A DNA stretch of 64,000 nucleotides from Paenibacillus marchantiophytorum (GTDB lineage: Bacteria; Bacillota; Bacilli; Paenibacillales; NBRC-103111), in NCBI RefSeq assembly GCF_014640555.1, contig NZ_BMHE01000015.1:62001-126000 (forward strand). Direction: 5' to 3'. This document shows, in pieces, positions 1 to 9,054 of this stretch; the stretch's first letter is position 1; each line of letters begins with the position of its first letter. The notes below the pieces were generated by a model that made no database searches, was not told the origin of the DNA, and worked only from the letters and a program-made list of their open reading frames with translations. The position numbers and the translations under genes were made by a program.

Positions 1-494
1 AAGTCATGCAGCTCAATGGATACGTAGATTTTATCATTTTTGATACCGGCGCTGGATTATCCAAAGAAACACTCAAATTTATTCTAGCCGCTGAAGAAAC
101 GTTTGTAGTCACAACACCAGAACCAACATCCATCACTGACGCTTATGCAATAATTAAAATGGTGAATTCCATGGGACATAACGTCTCATTTAAATTAGTC
201 ATTAACCGCGTTACAGATTCGAAAGAAGGAAAGCAAACAGCGGACAAAATCTCACTGGTTGCTAAGCAATTTCTAGATATTCATATTCCGACACTTGGTT
301 TTGTAGACGATGATGCAACAGTTTCAAAAGCAGTAAAAAAGCAAATACCGTTTACAGTCGCTTTCCCACATTCAGCAGCATCAAGAAGCTTAAACACATT
401 AACCGAAAATTATATCAAAGGTTATCGAGTCATTGATACGCCATCTACAGGCGTAAAAGGATTTTTAAATAAAATGATGAAACTTTTGAAATAG
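1..494 (+). CDS. flhG: Flagellar site-determining ATPase FlhG/YlxH (5' partial)
   Basis: This is the C-terminal part of a MinD/ParA-type P-loop ATPase; the Walker A region lies upstream of the window. The visible part has the Walker B-like stretch FIIFDTGAGLS, then alternating strands and helices ending in the conserved region around GFVDDDATVSKAV. FlhG works with the SRP-type GTPase FlhF to set flagellar number and position at the membrane. Its place directly before cheB matches flhF-ylxH-cheB in Bacillus. The reading frame is open to the left edge, so the first visible ATG at 6 is probably internal. MinD itself is the main alternative, but the che neighbours argue for FlhG. Confidence 0.88.
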   Translation, partial: VMQLNGYVDFIIFDTGAGLSKETLKFILAAEETFVVTTPEPTSITDAYAIIKMVNSMGHNVSFKLVINRVTDSKEGKQTADKISLVAKQFLDIHIPTLGFVDDDATVSKAVKKQIPFTVAFPHSAASRSLNTLTENYIKGYRVIDTPSTGVKGFLNKMMKLLK

Positions 495-542
495 GATTTT
501 CGCAAATCATGTCGAATAAGCACATAAAGGGAGGGGAACAGC

Positions 543-1667
543 ATGGCACCTTATAACATTCTAGTCGTAGACGACTCTGTCTTTATGCGAAAAATTATTA
601 GCGATCTGATTTCTGAAAATCCCCAATATCAAATCATTGGTACCGCTAAAAATGGTCAAGAAGCTATCGAACAAGTTAAACTTCTTCGTCCTGATGCCGT
701 AACGATGGATATCGAAATGCCCGTCATGAACGGGCTGGATGCTCTTCAACGGATTATGGCTGAACAGCCTACACCGATTATCATGTTAAGTTCTTTAACC
801 GAAGAAGGGGCATCTGAAACGATTAAAGCGCTAGAATGGGGAGCTGTCGACTTTATTCGAAAGCCTTCTGGCTCGATTTCCCTTGACTTATACAAAGTAA
901 AACAGCTACTTCATGAAAAACTACATATGGCAGTAAGAACCAAAATGAGAAGCTTTCAGCCTGTTCAGCAGAAACCATTGTCTTCTCGTTTGAATACATC
1001 ACCAACTCCATCGGTATTTGAGAGAAGCAAAGCATCCGCTATGAAACCTCCTGATGTGAAAGCGGGAGCGGCTGAGGGTTCGACGCACTTCAATCATCTT
1101 GTTGCGATAGGTACTTCAACAGGAGGTCCTAGAGCTTTACATCAAGTAATCTCGAATATCCCTGCTGGTTTTCCAGCTCCGATTCTTATTGTTCAACATA
1201 TGCCGCCTAACTTTACGAAGTCATTAGCACAACGTTTGAATGACATTTCGCAAATTAAAGTTGTCGAGGCAGCGGAGGGGGATGTTCTCCAAACCGCAAC
1301 AGCTTACGTGGCTCCTGGCGGTTGGCATATGATCGCATATAAAGATTCGAACAAAACGTACAAAATCCGATTAACCAAAGAAGATCCTCGTTCTGGCCAC
1401 CGCCCCTCGGTGGATGTCATGTTTGAGTCCTTGCTTGGTATGAGTGAGTTGAAACGGCACATCGTACTGATGACAGGGATGGGAAGCGATGGCGCCAAAG
1501 GGATGCTGTCACTGAAGCAATCCGGTGTAGCGACAACCATTGCTGAGTCTGAAGAAACATGCGTCGTATACGGCATGCCTCGGGCTGCTGTAGAGATGCA
1601 AGCTGCGATGCACGTGCTGCCACAGCAAGATATTGCCGTTAGACTAGCTCAATGCGTACTTAATTAG
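543..1667 (+). CDS. cheB: Chemotaxis response regulator protein-glutamate methylesterase CheB
   Basis: CheB removes methyl groups from (and deamidates) glutamyl residues of chemoreceptors, resetting them during adaptation. The protein has 374 residues. Its N-terminal receiver domain carries the acidic pair DD at 10-11 and the phosphoacceptor Asp56 in MDIEMPVMNG. A linker of about 60 residues follows, then the C-terminal esterase domain with Ser in GTSTGG, His in VQHMPPNFT and Asp in GMGSDG, the expected catalytic triad. A GGGAGGGG ribosome site lies just upstream of the ATG. It begins the che segment of the flagellar operon and is complete. Confidence 0.97.
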   Translation: MAPYNILVVDDSVFMRKIISDLISENPQYQIIGTAKNGQEAIEQVKLLRPDAVTMDIEMPVMNGLDALQRIMAEQPTPIIMLSSLTEEGASETIKALEWGAVDFIRKPSGSISLDLYKVKQLLHEKLHMAVRTKMRSFQPVQQKPLSSRLNTSPTPSVFERSKASAMKPPDVKAGAAEGSTHFNHLVAIGTSTGGPRALHQVISNIPAGFPAPILIVQHMPPNFTKSLAQRLNDISQIKVVEAAEGDVLQTATAYVAPGGWHMIAYKDSNKTYKIRLTKEDPRSGHRPSVDVMFESLLGMSELKRHIVLMTGMGSDGAKGMLSLKQSGVATTIAESEETCVVYGMPRAAVEMQAAMHVLPQQDIAVRLAQCVLN

Positions 1668-1718
1668 TTGAACGTTAGCAAGCAAATTGAATAATGATTC
1701 TATTGGAGGTGTGTGGTT

Positions 1719-3794
1719 TTGGAACTTAGTCAATATTTATCCATGTTTATCGATGAATCGAAAGAGCATTTGCAATCCTTGAATGAGAACTTACTAAGTT
1801 TAGAAAGCAACCCTCAGGATATTAGTATTGTACATAATATTTTCCGCTCTGCTCACACGCTGAAAGGCATGTCCGCAACGATGGGCTTCGAAGACATCGC
1901 GGCCCTTACACATGAGATGGAAAACGTCTTAGATCTAGTGCGCAACAGTAAAATTGAAATGAACCCTTTCATTTTTGATTGTATTTTCAAAAGTTTGGAT
2001 TCTTTGGAATCCATGGTGGAAGACATTATTCAAGGCGGTACTGGTAAAGCAGATGTATCCCCGATTGTTGTTTCACTTCGCTCTATTGTTACGGGTGAAT
2101 ACAAGACTGCGGCAGTCCCGGCAGCTGTTACTGCCGTGAAAGAGGCAACAAAAGGGATTGAAGTTGACGAGTTCCAATTTTCCATTTTGCAACAGTCCAT
2201 TGATTCAGGTTTCCTAGTTTTTTATGTCGAAGTGACAGTGAACGAGAACTGCGTTCTCAAAGCGGCTCGTGCTTATATGGTCTTTGATGCTTTAGAAAGA
2301 ATGGGAGAGATCGTGAAAGCGACGCCTTCTGTTCAAGAAATTGAACAAGAGAAATTCGATCGCTCCTTCTCCTTATACTTTATTTCGAAAGTGGATCAAG
2401 GAACGCTAGAAAAAGAAATTTTGAATGTTTCAGAGATTCAATCTGCAATTATCATTACGGTCGATACAGAATCCTTGGCTGAGCTTTCTCGTCCGCGAAT
2501 TGAAGTTGAGGCAGCAAGACAAGAAATTGCCGCTGCAGTGGCTGCAGCTGTTGTGCCTGTGCAGACTCCAACGATTGAAGCAGCACCAAAAGTAGAAGCA
2601 GCGGCTGTTGTTGCTAAACCGGCTGCTGGCGGAGCTCCCGTAGCGAGTCGGACGATCCGTGTAGATATTGAACGACTAGATGCACTTATGAATTTATTTA
2701 GTGAATTGTTGATTGATCGCGTGCGACTGGAACAACTCGCTACGGAAGTTAAGCGGAATGATTTGACTGAAACCGTCGAACATATGTCCAGAGTCAGCAG
2801 TGATTTGCAGAATATCGTCTTGAAGCTCCGCATGGTGCCTGTAGATTCTGTTTTCAATAGATTTCCTCGTATGATCAGAGATTTAGCTAAATCATTGGAT
2901 AAGAAAGTAGATCTTGTGATTACGGGCGCTGAAACGGAATTAGATCGTACCGTTATTGATGAAATTGGTGATCCGCTTGTTCATTTGCTTCGCAACGCGG
3001 TGGATCATGGGATTGAATCTATTAGTGACAGACTTGCAGCAGGCAAGAGTGAGCAGGGTACCATTCAGCTTCGCGCATTTCACAGCGGTAATCATGTCTT
3101 TATTGAAATCGAAGAAGACGGCAAAGGCATTTATCGCGATAAAGTGTTGAAAACCGCACTGAAGAATGGTCTCGTAACGGCTGAACAAGCTGCGAAATTG
3201 TCTGATATCGAAGTCTATAATTTGTTATTCGCCTCCGGCTTCAGTACAGCTGAGAAAATTTCTGACATTTCAGGCCGTGGTGTTGGTCTAGATGTCGTTA
3301 AGACCAAGATCCAAATGCTAGGCGGACACGTGCAAGTTGATTCCAGACCAGGTTTGGGCAGTAAATTTTCCGTGCAACTTCCATTGACTTTGTCGATCAT
3401 CTCAGCGATGCTTGTTCGTCTTGGCAGCGAGAAATACGCTATTCCATTGTCTTCCATCGTTGAAACATCTGCTATTCAAAAGAAACAAATTCGCAACATC
3501 CATGGCAACAAAATGGTGGATTACCGCAATTCGGTTATCCCGTTGGTGTCACTCAGTACGTTGTTCAGTGTTCCAGATTTCAATGAGGATTTGGAAGATG
3601 AAACCGAAATTGTCGTTGTTCGCAAAGGGGACAAGCAAGTTGCTTTAATGGTGGATGAATTTATTGGCCAGCAAGAAATTGTCCTCAAAACATTGGGCAA
3701 ATACTTATCTGGATTGTTTGCTATTTCAGGCGCAACGATTCTTGGGGATGGACAAGTAGCTTTGATTATCGACCCTAATGCATTGATTAAATAA
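1719..3794 (+). CDS. cheA: Chemotaxis sensor histidine kinase CheA
   Basis: CheA autophosphorylates on an Hpt histidine and passes phosphate to CheY and CheB. The 691-residue protein has the P1 domain with HTLKGM (His46), a P2-like region, an Ala/Val/Pro-rich linker at about 255-315, the P3 dimerisation helices, the P4 ATPase with N box LLRNAVDHGIE and G boxes DDGxGI-like (EEDGKGI) and GRGVGLDVV, and a C-terminal CheW-like P5 domain. I chose TTG at 1719, giving MELSQYLSMFIDESKEHLQ, because GGAGGT at 1705-1710 is 8 nt away. A GTG at 1713 is too close to that site. Confidence 0.96.
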   Translation: MELSQYLSMFIDESKEHLQSLNENLLSLESNPQDISIVHNIFRSAHTLKGMSATMGFEDIAALTHEMENVLDLVRNSKIEMNPFIFDCIFKSLDSLESMVEDIIQGGTGKADVSPIVVSLRSIVTGEYKTAAVPAAVTAVKEATKGIEVDEFQFSILQQSIDSGFLVFYVEVTVNENCVLKAARAYMVFDALERMGEIVKATPSVQEIEQEKFDRSFSLYFISKVDQGTLEKEILNVSEIQSAIIITVDTESLAELSRPRIEVEAARQEIAAAVAAAVVPVQTPTIEAAPKVEAAAVVAKPAAGGAPVASRTIRVDIERLDALMNLFSELLIDRVRLEQLATEVKRNDLTETVEHMSRVSSDLQNIVLKLRMVPVDSVFNRFPRMIRDLAKSLDKKVDLVITGAETELDRTVIDEIGDPLVHLLRNAVDHGIESISDRLAAGKSEQGTIQLRAFHSGNHVFIEIEEDGKGIYRDKVLKTALKNGLVTAEQAAKLSDIEVYNLLFASGFSTAEKISDISGRGVGLDVVKTKIQMLGGHVQVDSRPGLGSKFSVQLPLTLSIISAMLVRLGSEKYAIPLSSIVETSAIQKKQIRNIHGNKMVDYRNSVIPLVSLSTLFSVPDFNEDLEDETEIVVVRKGDKQVALMVDEFIGQQEIVLKTLGKYLSGLFAISGATILGDGQVALIIDPNALIK

Positions 3795-3821
3795 TTACTT
3801 AAATCTAAGGAGGCGTTCACA

Positions 3822-4283
3822 ATGGGAGAAGAAAAAAAGGTTATCGTCTTTGCACTTGGAACTGAAGAATATGGTGTGGAAGTTGAGAAAGTCAGAACAA
3901 TTGAAAGAATGCAGCCGATGACCCGTGTACCGAAAGCACCGGAATTTATCAAGGGTGTCATTAATCTTCGTGGTGTCGTGATTCCGATTATTGATCTTCG
4001 TTCCCGCTTTGGACTTGATGAACTGCCGACTACGGATGCTACTCGCATTATCATTGTCTCTGCAGGAGATTTCGAAGTTGGTTTGATTGTTGATTCTGCC
4101 AATGACGTTATTGATTTGGATACAGATAATATTGATAATCCTCCAGAAATTGTTGGCGGGATTAAAGCCAAGTATCTAGATGGCATTGCTCGTGTCGGAG
4201 AACAAAGATTATTAGTTTTGCTCAACTTGGAGCAGGTATTGGACCGCAACGAACTCCAACAGTTGGAAAGAGTAGAGGATTAA
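3822..4283 (+). CDS. cheW: Chemotaxis coupling protein CheW
   Basis: CheW is a 153-residue single-domain scaffold that joins chemoreceptors to the CheA P5 domain. The sequence shows the typical start (VIVFALGTEEYGVEVEKVRTIERM), the conserved FIKGVINLRGVVIPIIDLRSRFG segment and a C-terminal VLLNLEQVL motif. AAGGAGG lies 8-9 nt before the ATG. It sits between cheA and cheC, as in Bacillus. CheV would have an extra receiver domain, which is absent here. Confidence 0.96.
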   Translation: MGEEKKVIVFALGTEEYGVEVEKVRTIERMQPMTRVPKAPEFIKGVINLRGVVIPIIDLRSRFGLDELPTTDATRIIIVSAGDFEVGLIVDSANDVIDLDTDNIDNPPEIVGGIKAKYLDGIARVGEQRLLVLLNLEQVLDRNELQQLERVED

Positions 4284-4286
4284 GTT

Positions 4287-4907
4287 GTGGATGTGTTTAG
4301 TCAGTTAGCAGATTTCCAGATGGATGTTTTGAAAGAAGTAGGGAACATAGGTGCGGGTCATGCAGCGACCGCCCTATCTACTTTATTAGATAAGCCAATT
4401 GATATGCTTGTTCCCAAAGTACGCATGCTGCCTTTTGAAGAAATTTGCGAAAGTGTCGGTGGAGCTGAGACTGTAGTTCTAGCTATTTTCTTGCGAGTGG
4501 ATGGCGATGCTCCTGGTAATATGTTTTTTATTCTCAATTTAGATGCTGCCAAAAATATGTTAAGAGATCTGATTGGGATGAACATACAGGATCAAGAAGA
4601 ATATTCCGAACTTGAATTGTCGGCGCTGAATGAAATAGGCAATATTCTAGCGGGGTCCTATTTATCCTCACTTGCAGATTTCACGAATTTAAACATGCAA
4701 CCTACCGTTCCGGCGTTAGCGATTGATATGGCAGGAGCTATCTTGAGTTATGGCTTATTGCAGTTTGGTCAAATGGGAGATCAAGCCCTTCTCATTGATA
4801 CCAAATTTTTGGAAGGGGATAATGAAGTACAAGGACATTTCTTCCTAATTCCTGATCCGGAATCGTTTGGCAAAATATTTTCCGCATTGGGAGTAGAGTC
4901 TTCATGA
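4287..4907 (+). CDS. cheC: CheY-P phosphatase CheC
   Basis: CheC dephosphorylates CheY-P and binds CheD in the Gram-positive adaptation system. The 206-residue protein contains both active-site signatures of the family: DVLKEVGN near residue 11 and SALNEIGN near residue 112, each fitting (D/S)-x3-E-x2-N. The start is GTG at 4287, 3 nt after the cheW stop, so translation is probably coupled. The stop overlaps the cheD start in ATGA. Two intact active sites separate it from FliY or CheX. Confidence 0.95.
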   Translation: MDVFSQLADFQMDVLKEVGNIGAGHAATALSTLLDKPIDMLVPKVRMLPFEEICESVGGAETVVLAIFLRVDGDAPGNMFFILNLDAAKNMLRDLIGMNIQDQEEYSELELSALNEIGNILAGSYLSSLADFTNLNMQPTVPALAIDMAGAILSYGLLQFGQMGDQALLIDTKFLEGDNEVQGHFFLIPDPESFGKIFSALGVESS

Positions 4908-5398
4908 TCCAAGACAATTTGATTAAAGTAGGAATGGCTGACCTGAATGTAGCTCACCAAATAGGTGTGCTAAAGACAACAGGGCTGGGTTCGTGTGTAG
5001 GTGTCACTTTGTATGATAGCCGCGTTAAAGTGGCCGGTATGGCACATGTTATGCTGCCTTCATCAGAGATTGCACGTGAGGGATCGCTGAACATTGCTAA
5101 ATACGCGGATACAGCTATTCCTGAGTTAATCTCAAGAATGGAATTGCTTGGCGCAGCTGTGAGCAGGTTAGAAGCCAAGCTCGCTGGCGGTGCACAGATG
5201 TTTGCTTTTGCGGGAAACAATGATACGATGAGAATTGGGCCTAGAAATGTAGAATCTTGTAAAGAAATGTTGATTAAATATCGAATTCCAATTCGCGCTG
5301 AGGATACAGGTGCCAACTACGGCCGTACCATTGAATTTAATAGTGAGACAGGCATACTGGTCATTCGAAGTGTCCAATTAGGAGTGAAGGAAATTTAA
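4904..5398 (+). CDS. cheD: Chemoreceptor glutamine deamidase CheD
   Basis: CheD deamidates receptor glutamines and is held by CheC in a CheY-P-dependent way. The 164-residue protein has the catalytic Cys in GLGSCVGVTLYD and His in GMAHVMLP, followed by the conserved AKLAGGAQMF region. Its ATG overlaps the cheC TGA by 4 nt, and its TAA overlaps the next ATG by 1 nt, which indicates tight translational coupling through this part of the operon. Confidence 0.96.
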   Translation: MIQDNLIKVGMADLNVAHQIGVLKTTGLGSCVGVTLYDSRVKVAGMAHVMLPSSEIAREGSLNIAKYADTAIPELISRMELLGAAVSRLEAKLAGGAQMFAFAGNNDTMRIGPRNVESCKEMLIKYRIPIRAEDTGANYGRTIEFNSETGILVIRSVQLGVKEI

Positions 5399-5826
5399 TG
5401 ATTGGAACCATGCGAATCAATGTTATTGTAGCAGCCATAGCGGGAGTATTTACATTTGCCTTATCGATTGGGAATAATTTATTTCTTTCCACTTGTCTCA
5501 AGAGTTTGTATAGCTTTCTTATCTTATATGTTCTGACATTTGGCTTCAGATGGGTGTTAGGTGTCATGATCGGAGCAGAGCAAGCAAATGGAACCTTCCC
5601 AGGTAATCCAGTAGAGGATTCGGGAGTTGGTCAATCACTCGATATGACAACGCCTGATTTGGATGAAGAAACCCGTGAATTGATGAAAGCTAACCTGAGT
5701 GATAACAACTCTTTATCTTCTGCGGATATGCAATTTTCACCACTCAATCCACCTAAGCTAGTCACCAAGAATAATTTGGACCCTGAACAACTGGCGGGTG
5801 CCTTAAGGCGAATGTCTGAAGATTAA
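5398..5826 (+). CDS. Uncharacterised membrane protein between cheD and sigD
   Basis: I do not recognise a named family. The 142-residue product has two hydrophobic segments, at about 7-25 and 36-55, followed by a hydrophilic acidic C-terminal half rich in Asp, Glu, Asn and Ser (about 60-142). This suggests a small anchored protein with a soluble tail. The ATG overlaps the cheD stop by 1 nt (TAATG), so it is almost certainly translated with cheD. B. subtilis has no gene at this position, where cheD is followed by sigD. A role in motility is inferred only from the operon. Confidence 0.8.
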   Translation: MIGTMRINVIVAAIAGVFTFALSIGNNLFLSTCLKSLYSFLILYVLTFGFRWVLGVMIGAEQANGTFPGNPVEDSGVGQSLDMTTPDLDEETRELMKANLSDNNSLSSADMQFSPLNPPKLVTKNNLDPEQLAGALRRMSED

Positions 5827-5845
5827 GGATGGTGAAACATAAATC

Positions 5846-6634
5846 ATGATTGAACAAAAGCAATCACAACTAGCGAATATTGAGTTATGGAAACAGTGGA
5901 AGGAAGAAGGCTGGGTGCCTGCGAAACAATCCCTTATTGAGAGTTACTTGCCTTTAGTCGACTACGTTTCCAGCCGACTTGCTATTGGACTTCCGAAGAG
6001 TGTTTCCAAAGAGGATTTATCCAGTTTTGGTGTCATGGGGCTTATAGATGCCGTGGAGAAATTCGATTATGCACGTGGGTTGCAATTCGAAACGTATGCT
6101 TCTTGGAGAATAAGAGGGTCAATCATTGATGGATTGAGACAAGGTGATTGGGTACCCCGCTCTGTACGCGAGAAGGCCAAAAAGGTTGAAGATGCTTATC
6201 AGAAGCTGGAACAGCAGTATCTTCGCTCAGTTACTGATGCGGAGATAAGTGCTTATTTGCAAGTGTCAGAAACCGATTTTCAACAGATGCTGCAAGATAT
6301 TTCCATTACTACCGTATGTTCGATCGATGATCCGATTCGTGAGGAAGACTCTGAAACCAGGTTATCCTTGCTCGTGGATGAGAAGGCTAAGAACCCTGAG
6401 TTTCAGGTGAATGAGTTTTATTTGAAAGATTCTTTGGCCAAAGCGATTGAGCGTTTAACGGAGAAAGAAAGAACCGTCGTTTCTTTATTTTATTTCGAAG
6501 AGCTTTCATTGAGTGAAATTGCGGAAGTTATGTGCTTGTCGCCTTCACGCATTTCACAGCTGCATTCCAAGGCGATTCTTCGTTTAAAAGGTGTACTTGG
6601 AAGATTCAAGAATCAATTATTTCAGGATTCATAA
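5846..6634 (+). CDS. sigD: RNA polymerase sigma factor SigD (FliA/sigma-28)
   Basis: This 262-residue sigma factor directs transcription of late flagellar, motility and autolysin genes. Region 2 is visible as LPLVDYVSSRLAIGLPKSVSKEDLSSFGVMGLIDAVEKFDYARG with the -10-binding FETYASWRIRGSIIDGLR. Region 3 begins at DWVPRSVREKAKK. Region 4 has LTEKERTVVSLFYFEELSLSEIAEVMCLSPSRISQLH. All regions are intact. The position at the end of the che block supports SigD over a sporulation sigma factor. GGATGG lies upstream of the ATG with acceptable spacing. Confidence 0.96.
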   Translation: MIEQKQSQLANIELWKQWKEEGWVPAKQSLIESYLPLVDYVSSRLAIGLPKSVSKEDLSSFGVMGLIDAVEKFDYARGLQFETYASWRIRGSIIDGLRQGDWVPRSVREKAKKVEDAYQKLEQQYLRSVTDAEISAYLQVSETDFQQMLQDISITTVCSIDDPIREEDSETRLSLLVDEKAKNPEFQVNEFYLKDSLAKAIERLTEKERTVVSLFYFEELSLSEIAEVMCLSPSRISQLHSKAILRLKGVLGRFKNQLFQDS

Positions 6635-6664
6635 CTTAAATTCGATCGTGAAAGGTGGTATTCC

Positions 6665-8074
6665 ATGCTTGAGAGGAACATGCCTTTAGATTACTATATT
6701 AATATTTCTGTTTCGGACAACAAATTGTCTGCAAGCTTGTTGATCACAAACGCAGAAGCTGATTTCAAAGTTACGATAGGTGAATTGGAAGACCTTATTC
6801 AAAAAAATCATATTGTGCATGGATTAAATATACCTTTACTTGCTCAAATTGCTGCGGATCCCAAGTCGTTTTATCATCAGAAAGTTGTAATTGCGACAGG
6901 TACTAAGCCTGTAGATGGACAGAATGGCTCTATTAAATATATTTTTGTTTTTGATGAAGATGAAAAAAAACCACTCGAGCTGGATGACGGCAGGGTGAAT
7001 TATAAAGAAGTTGTCACCCTTCACAATGTGCGGAAAGGCCAACTGATCGGCCAGCGTTCATTAGCGACAGAGGGCACGCCTGGGAGAGCTGTTACAGGAG
7101 AGACGCAGTTCGCCAAAGCAGGTAAAGAAGCTCGCTTTAAATTGGGCAAGAATGTGATTGCTGATGCCGAACAAAGAGCACTGTATTCGGCCATTGACGG
7201 CATGGTTGTACGTACAGATCGGGATAAAATTAATGTGTTCCCTGTGTATGAAGTAAATGGAGATGTGGACTACAATATAGGTAATATCGATTTCATCGGT
7301 ACGGTTGTTATTCGCGGCAATGTGCTTCCTGGCTTCAAAATTCGCGCAGCAGGCGACATTCGCGTTACTGGCGGCGTCGAAGCAGCTGAACTAGAAGCAG
7401 AAGGTTCTGTTGAGATTAACGCTGGGATTGTTGGACAAAATAAAGCACATATTAAAGCTGGTAAGAATGTCAAAAGTTCTTTCATTCAAGATGCTACTAT
7501 AGAAGTTGCCGGTGAGTTGCTAGTTAGCCAGAGTATCATGCATTCTACGATCAGAGCTGGAAAAGCTGTTGTTTGCAGTGGTTCCAAGGGACTTATTGTT
7601 GGAGGTACGATTCAGGCTGGTGAACGTGTAACGGCCAGAACCATCGGGAATACGATGTCAACCGCAACGGTCGTCGAAGTTGGTGTATTGCCCGAGCTTC
7701 GCAATGAAATGATTACTTTACGCAATCAACTTAGAGTGTATATGGAAAATATGGATAAGACGGATAAAGCGCTTACTTTACTAGATTCATTAGCTGCTGC
7801 AGGTCAGCTTACACCTGATAAAGTGGCCATGCGCATCAAACTGAATCACACGAAAAAACAGGCAATCGAAGAACAAAATGCGGTTAAAGATCGGATTTTT
7901 GAAATTGAGAAGTCTTTGGAAGACTCAGAGAAAGCGAAAGTGGAGGTTCTGTCTACCGTATATGGCGGAACGAAAATCGTAATAGGGCGCTATACGAAAT
8001 TCATCAAGGATCCAACGAATCGGATGACGTTCCGTCTAAGTGAAGGTGATATTACAATGAGTGCCTATGTGTGA
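6665..8074 (+). CDS. DUF342 / FapA family protein
   Basis: The 469-residue protein fits the DUF342 (FapA, flagellar assembly protein A) family. The N-terminal third is an alpha/beta region. The middle, about 190-330, is a right-handed beta-helix-like stretch of short glycine-rich repeats such as FIGTVVIRGNVLPGFKIRAAGDIRVTGGVE. The C-terminus, about 340-425, is a long charged helix likely to form a coiled coil. The start has AAAGGTGG about 7 nt upstream; an internal ATG six codons in is a possible alternative. It lies between sigD and rpsB, a position unoccupied by such a gene in B. subtilis. Molecular function is unknown. Confidence 0.85.
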   Translation: MLERNMPLDYYINISVSDNKLSASLLITNAEADFKVTIGELEDLIQKNHIVHGLNIPLLAQIAADPKSFYHQKVVIATGTKPVDGQNGSIKYIFVFDEDEKKPLELDDGRVNYKEVVTLHNVRKGQLIGQRSLATEGTPGRAVTGETQFAKAGKEARFKLGKNVIADAEQRALYSAIDGMVVRTDRDKINVFPVYEVNGDVDYNIGNIDFIGTVVIRGNVLPGFKIRAAGDIRVTGGVEAAELEAEGSVEINAGIVGQNKAHIKAGKNVKSSFIQDATIEVAGELLVSQSIMHSTIRAGKAVVCSGSKGLIVGGTIQAGERVTARTIGNTMSTATVVEVGVLPELRNEMITLRNQLRVYMENMDKTDKALTLLDSLAAAGQLTPDKVAMRIKLNHTKKQAIEEQNAVKDRIFEIEKSLEDSEKAKVEVLSTVYGGTKIVIGRYTKFIKDPTNRMTFRLSEGDITMSAYV

Positions 8075-8093
8075 GTGAAGGGGTGGCTAGACA

Positions 8094-8417
8094 ATGAGTT
8101 TTAAAGCCATTGATTTACAACTGGCCGTTCACAAAAATGATGAGGCGGGTATACGCCAGAATCAACTCATGCAAAAACCACGTCAGGATGAAACCATTCT
8201 AGAGAATCAATCGCTTCAGAATACTGAGAGAGATCGTCATCGCAGCAGTAAGCTGGAAGAAAGCGCAAGGGCAGATATCAAAGATCAGTCCGGACAGAAT
8301 CAACAAACTTCTAAAGGGAAGTCAAAGGGGAAGAGGAAAGCAGATGGGAAATCGTCAGCTGCACCTCACGAGCCAGAACACCCATATAAAGGGCATCATA
8401 TTGATTTATCTCTGTAA
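8094..8417 (+). CDS. Small hydrophilic protein of unknown function
   Basis: This 107-residue product is rich in Gln, Lys, Ser, Glu and Asp, has no hydrophobic segment, and looks largely disordered or helical. There is a basic stretch at about 78-92 (GKSKGKRKADGK). I recognise no family. Coding is supported by a GGGGTGG ribosome site before the ATG, by tight packing (19 nt after the DUF342 gene, 34 nt before the next start) and by the intact frame. It may be a lineage-specific motility accessory protein. Confidence 0.7.
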   Translation: MSFKAIDLQLAVHKNDEAGIRQNQLMQKPRQDETILENQSLQNTERDRHRSSKLEESARADIKDQSGQNQQTSKGKSKGKRKADGKSSAAPHEPEHPYKGHHIDLSL

Positions 8418-8451
8418 CCAGCTATCTTACATATAGAAAAAGGTGAACCCA

Positions 8452-9054
8452 ATGGCTATGCAGCCGTGGATGTATGTCGTTCTTCTGGGCTTTGTCCTTA
8501 TTGTTTACGCACGGTTCCTACCCAAAGATCAGGCTGCCTTGTCAACCAAGACAAGCGTAGTGCAAGAAATTGAGGAAACGATCGAGCACTTTGCGGCTGA
8601 AATGGATGAGCAAAATCAGTCCCTGCTCAATCTCTTCTCCAAAACGAAACAAGACTATGAAGTCGAATTAGCAAAGCTTGCAGGCCGACTAGAATCGCTT
8701 GAGAAGCAAAAATATGAGCTCTCCCAGGAATTGACGAAAGTTCATGTGAATCAATCTGCAACTGGAATGACTGCAGTTCCAGATCAACTTCCGATCTCTG
8801 ACATGACTGTCGTGTCTATTCCCACACCATCAGCTCCTATGCTACCATCAGGTGCAGATGCGCATCATGAAGAACTTGTCGTAGAAGAACCTGTATACTC
8901 GGGATTAAGTATGAAGAGCAGATATGCAGAGTTGTTTGCTTTGCACGATCAAGGAAAAGGTGTTGAAGCCATCGCTAAGAAATTAGGGATGAATAAAGGC
9001 GAAGTCAGTCTAATCCTGCAGCTTTCGAGACAGGAGGAGATGACTCGTGCTTAA
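8452..9054 (+). CDS. SwrB-like membrane-anchored protein (DUF6115-like)
   Basis: The 200-residue protein has one N-terminal transmembrane helix (about 3-20), a coiled coil at about 40-100 rich in Glu, Lys and Leu, a Pro/Ser/Val-rich linker and a C-terminal helix-turn-helix-like segment (ELFALHDQGKGVEAIAKKLG...GEVSLILQL). This layout and its place after sigD match SwrB, the B. subtilis activator of flagellar assembly. Sequence similarity is suggestive, not certain. I chose ATG at 8452 because AGGTG at 8441-8445 gives normal spacing; the GTG at 8443 lies inside that site. Confidence 0.75.
   Translation: MAMQPWMYVVLLGFVLIVYARFLPKDQAALSTKTSVVQEIEETIEHFAAEMDEQNQSLLNLFSKTKQDYEVELAKLAGRLESLEKQKYELSQELTKVHVNQSATGMTAVPDQLPISDMTVVSIPTPSAPMLPSGADAHHEELVVEEPVYSGLSMKSRYAELFALHDQGKGVEAIAKKLGMNKGEVSLILQLSRQEEMTRA

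Noticed and set aside
3521-4249. A 242-codon open frame on the - strand across the cheA/cheW junction
   Set aside because: It is antisense to two clear che genes, Ser/Thr-rich as expected for an antisense shadow, and has no ribosome site or homology.
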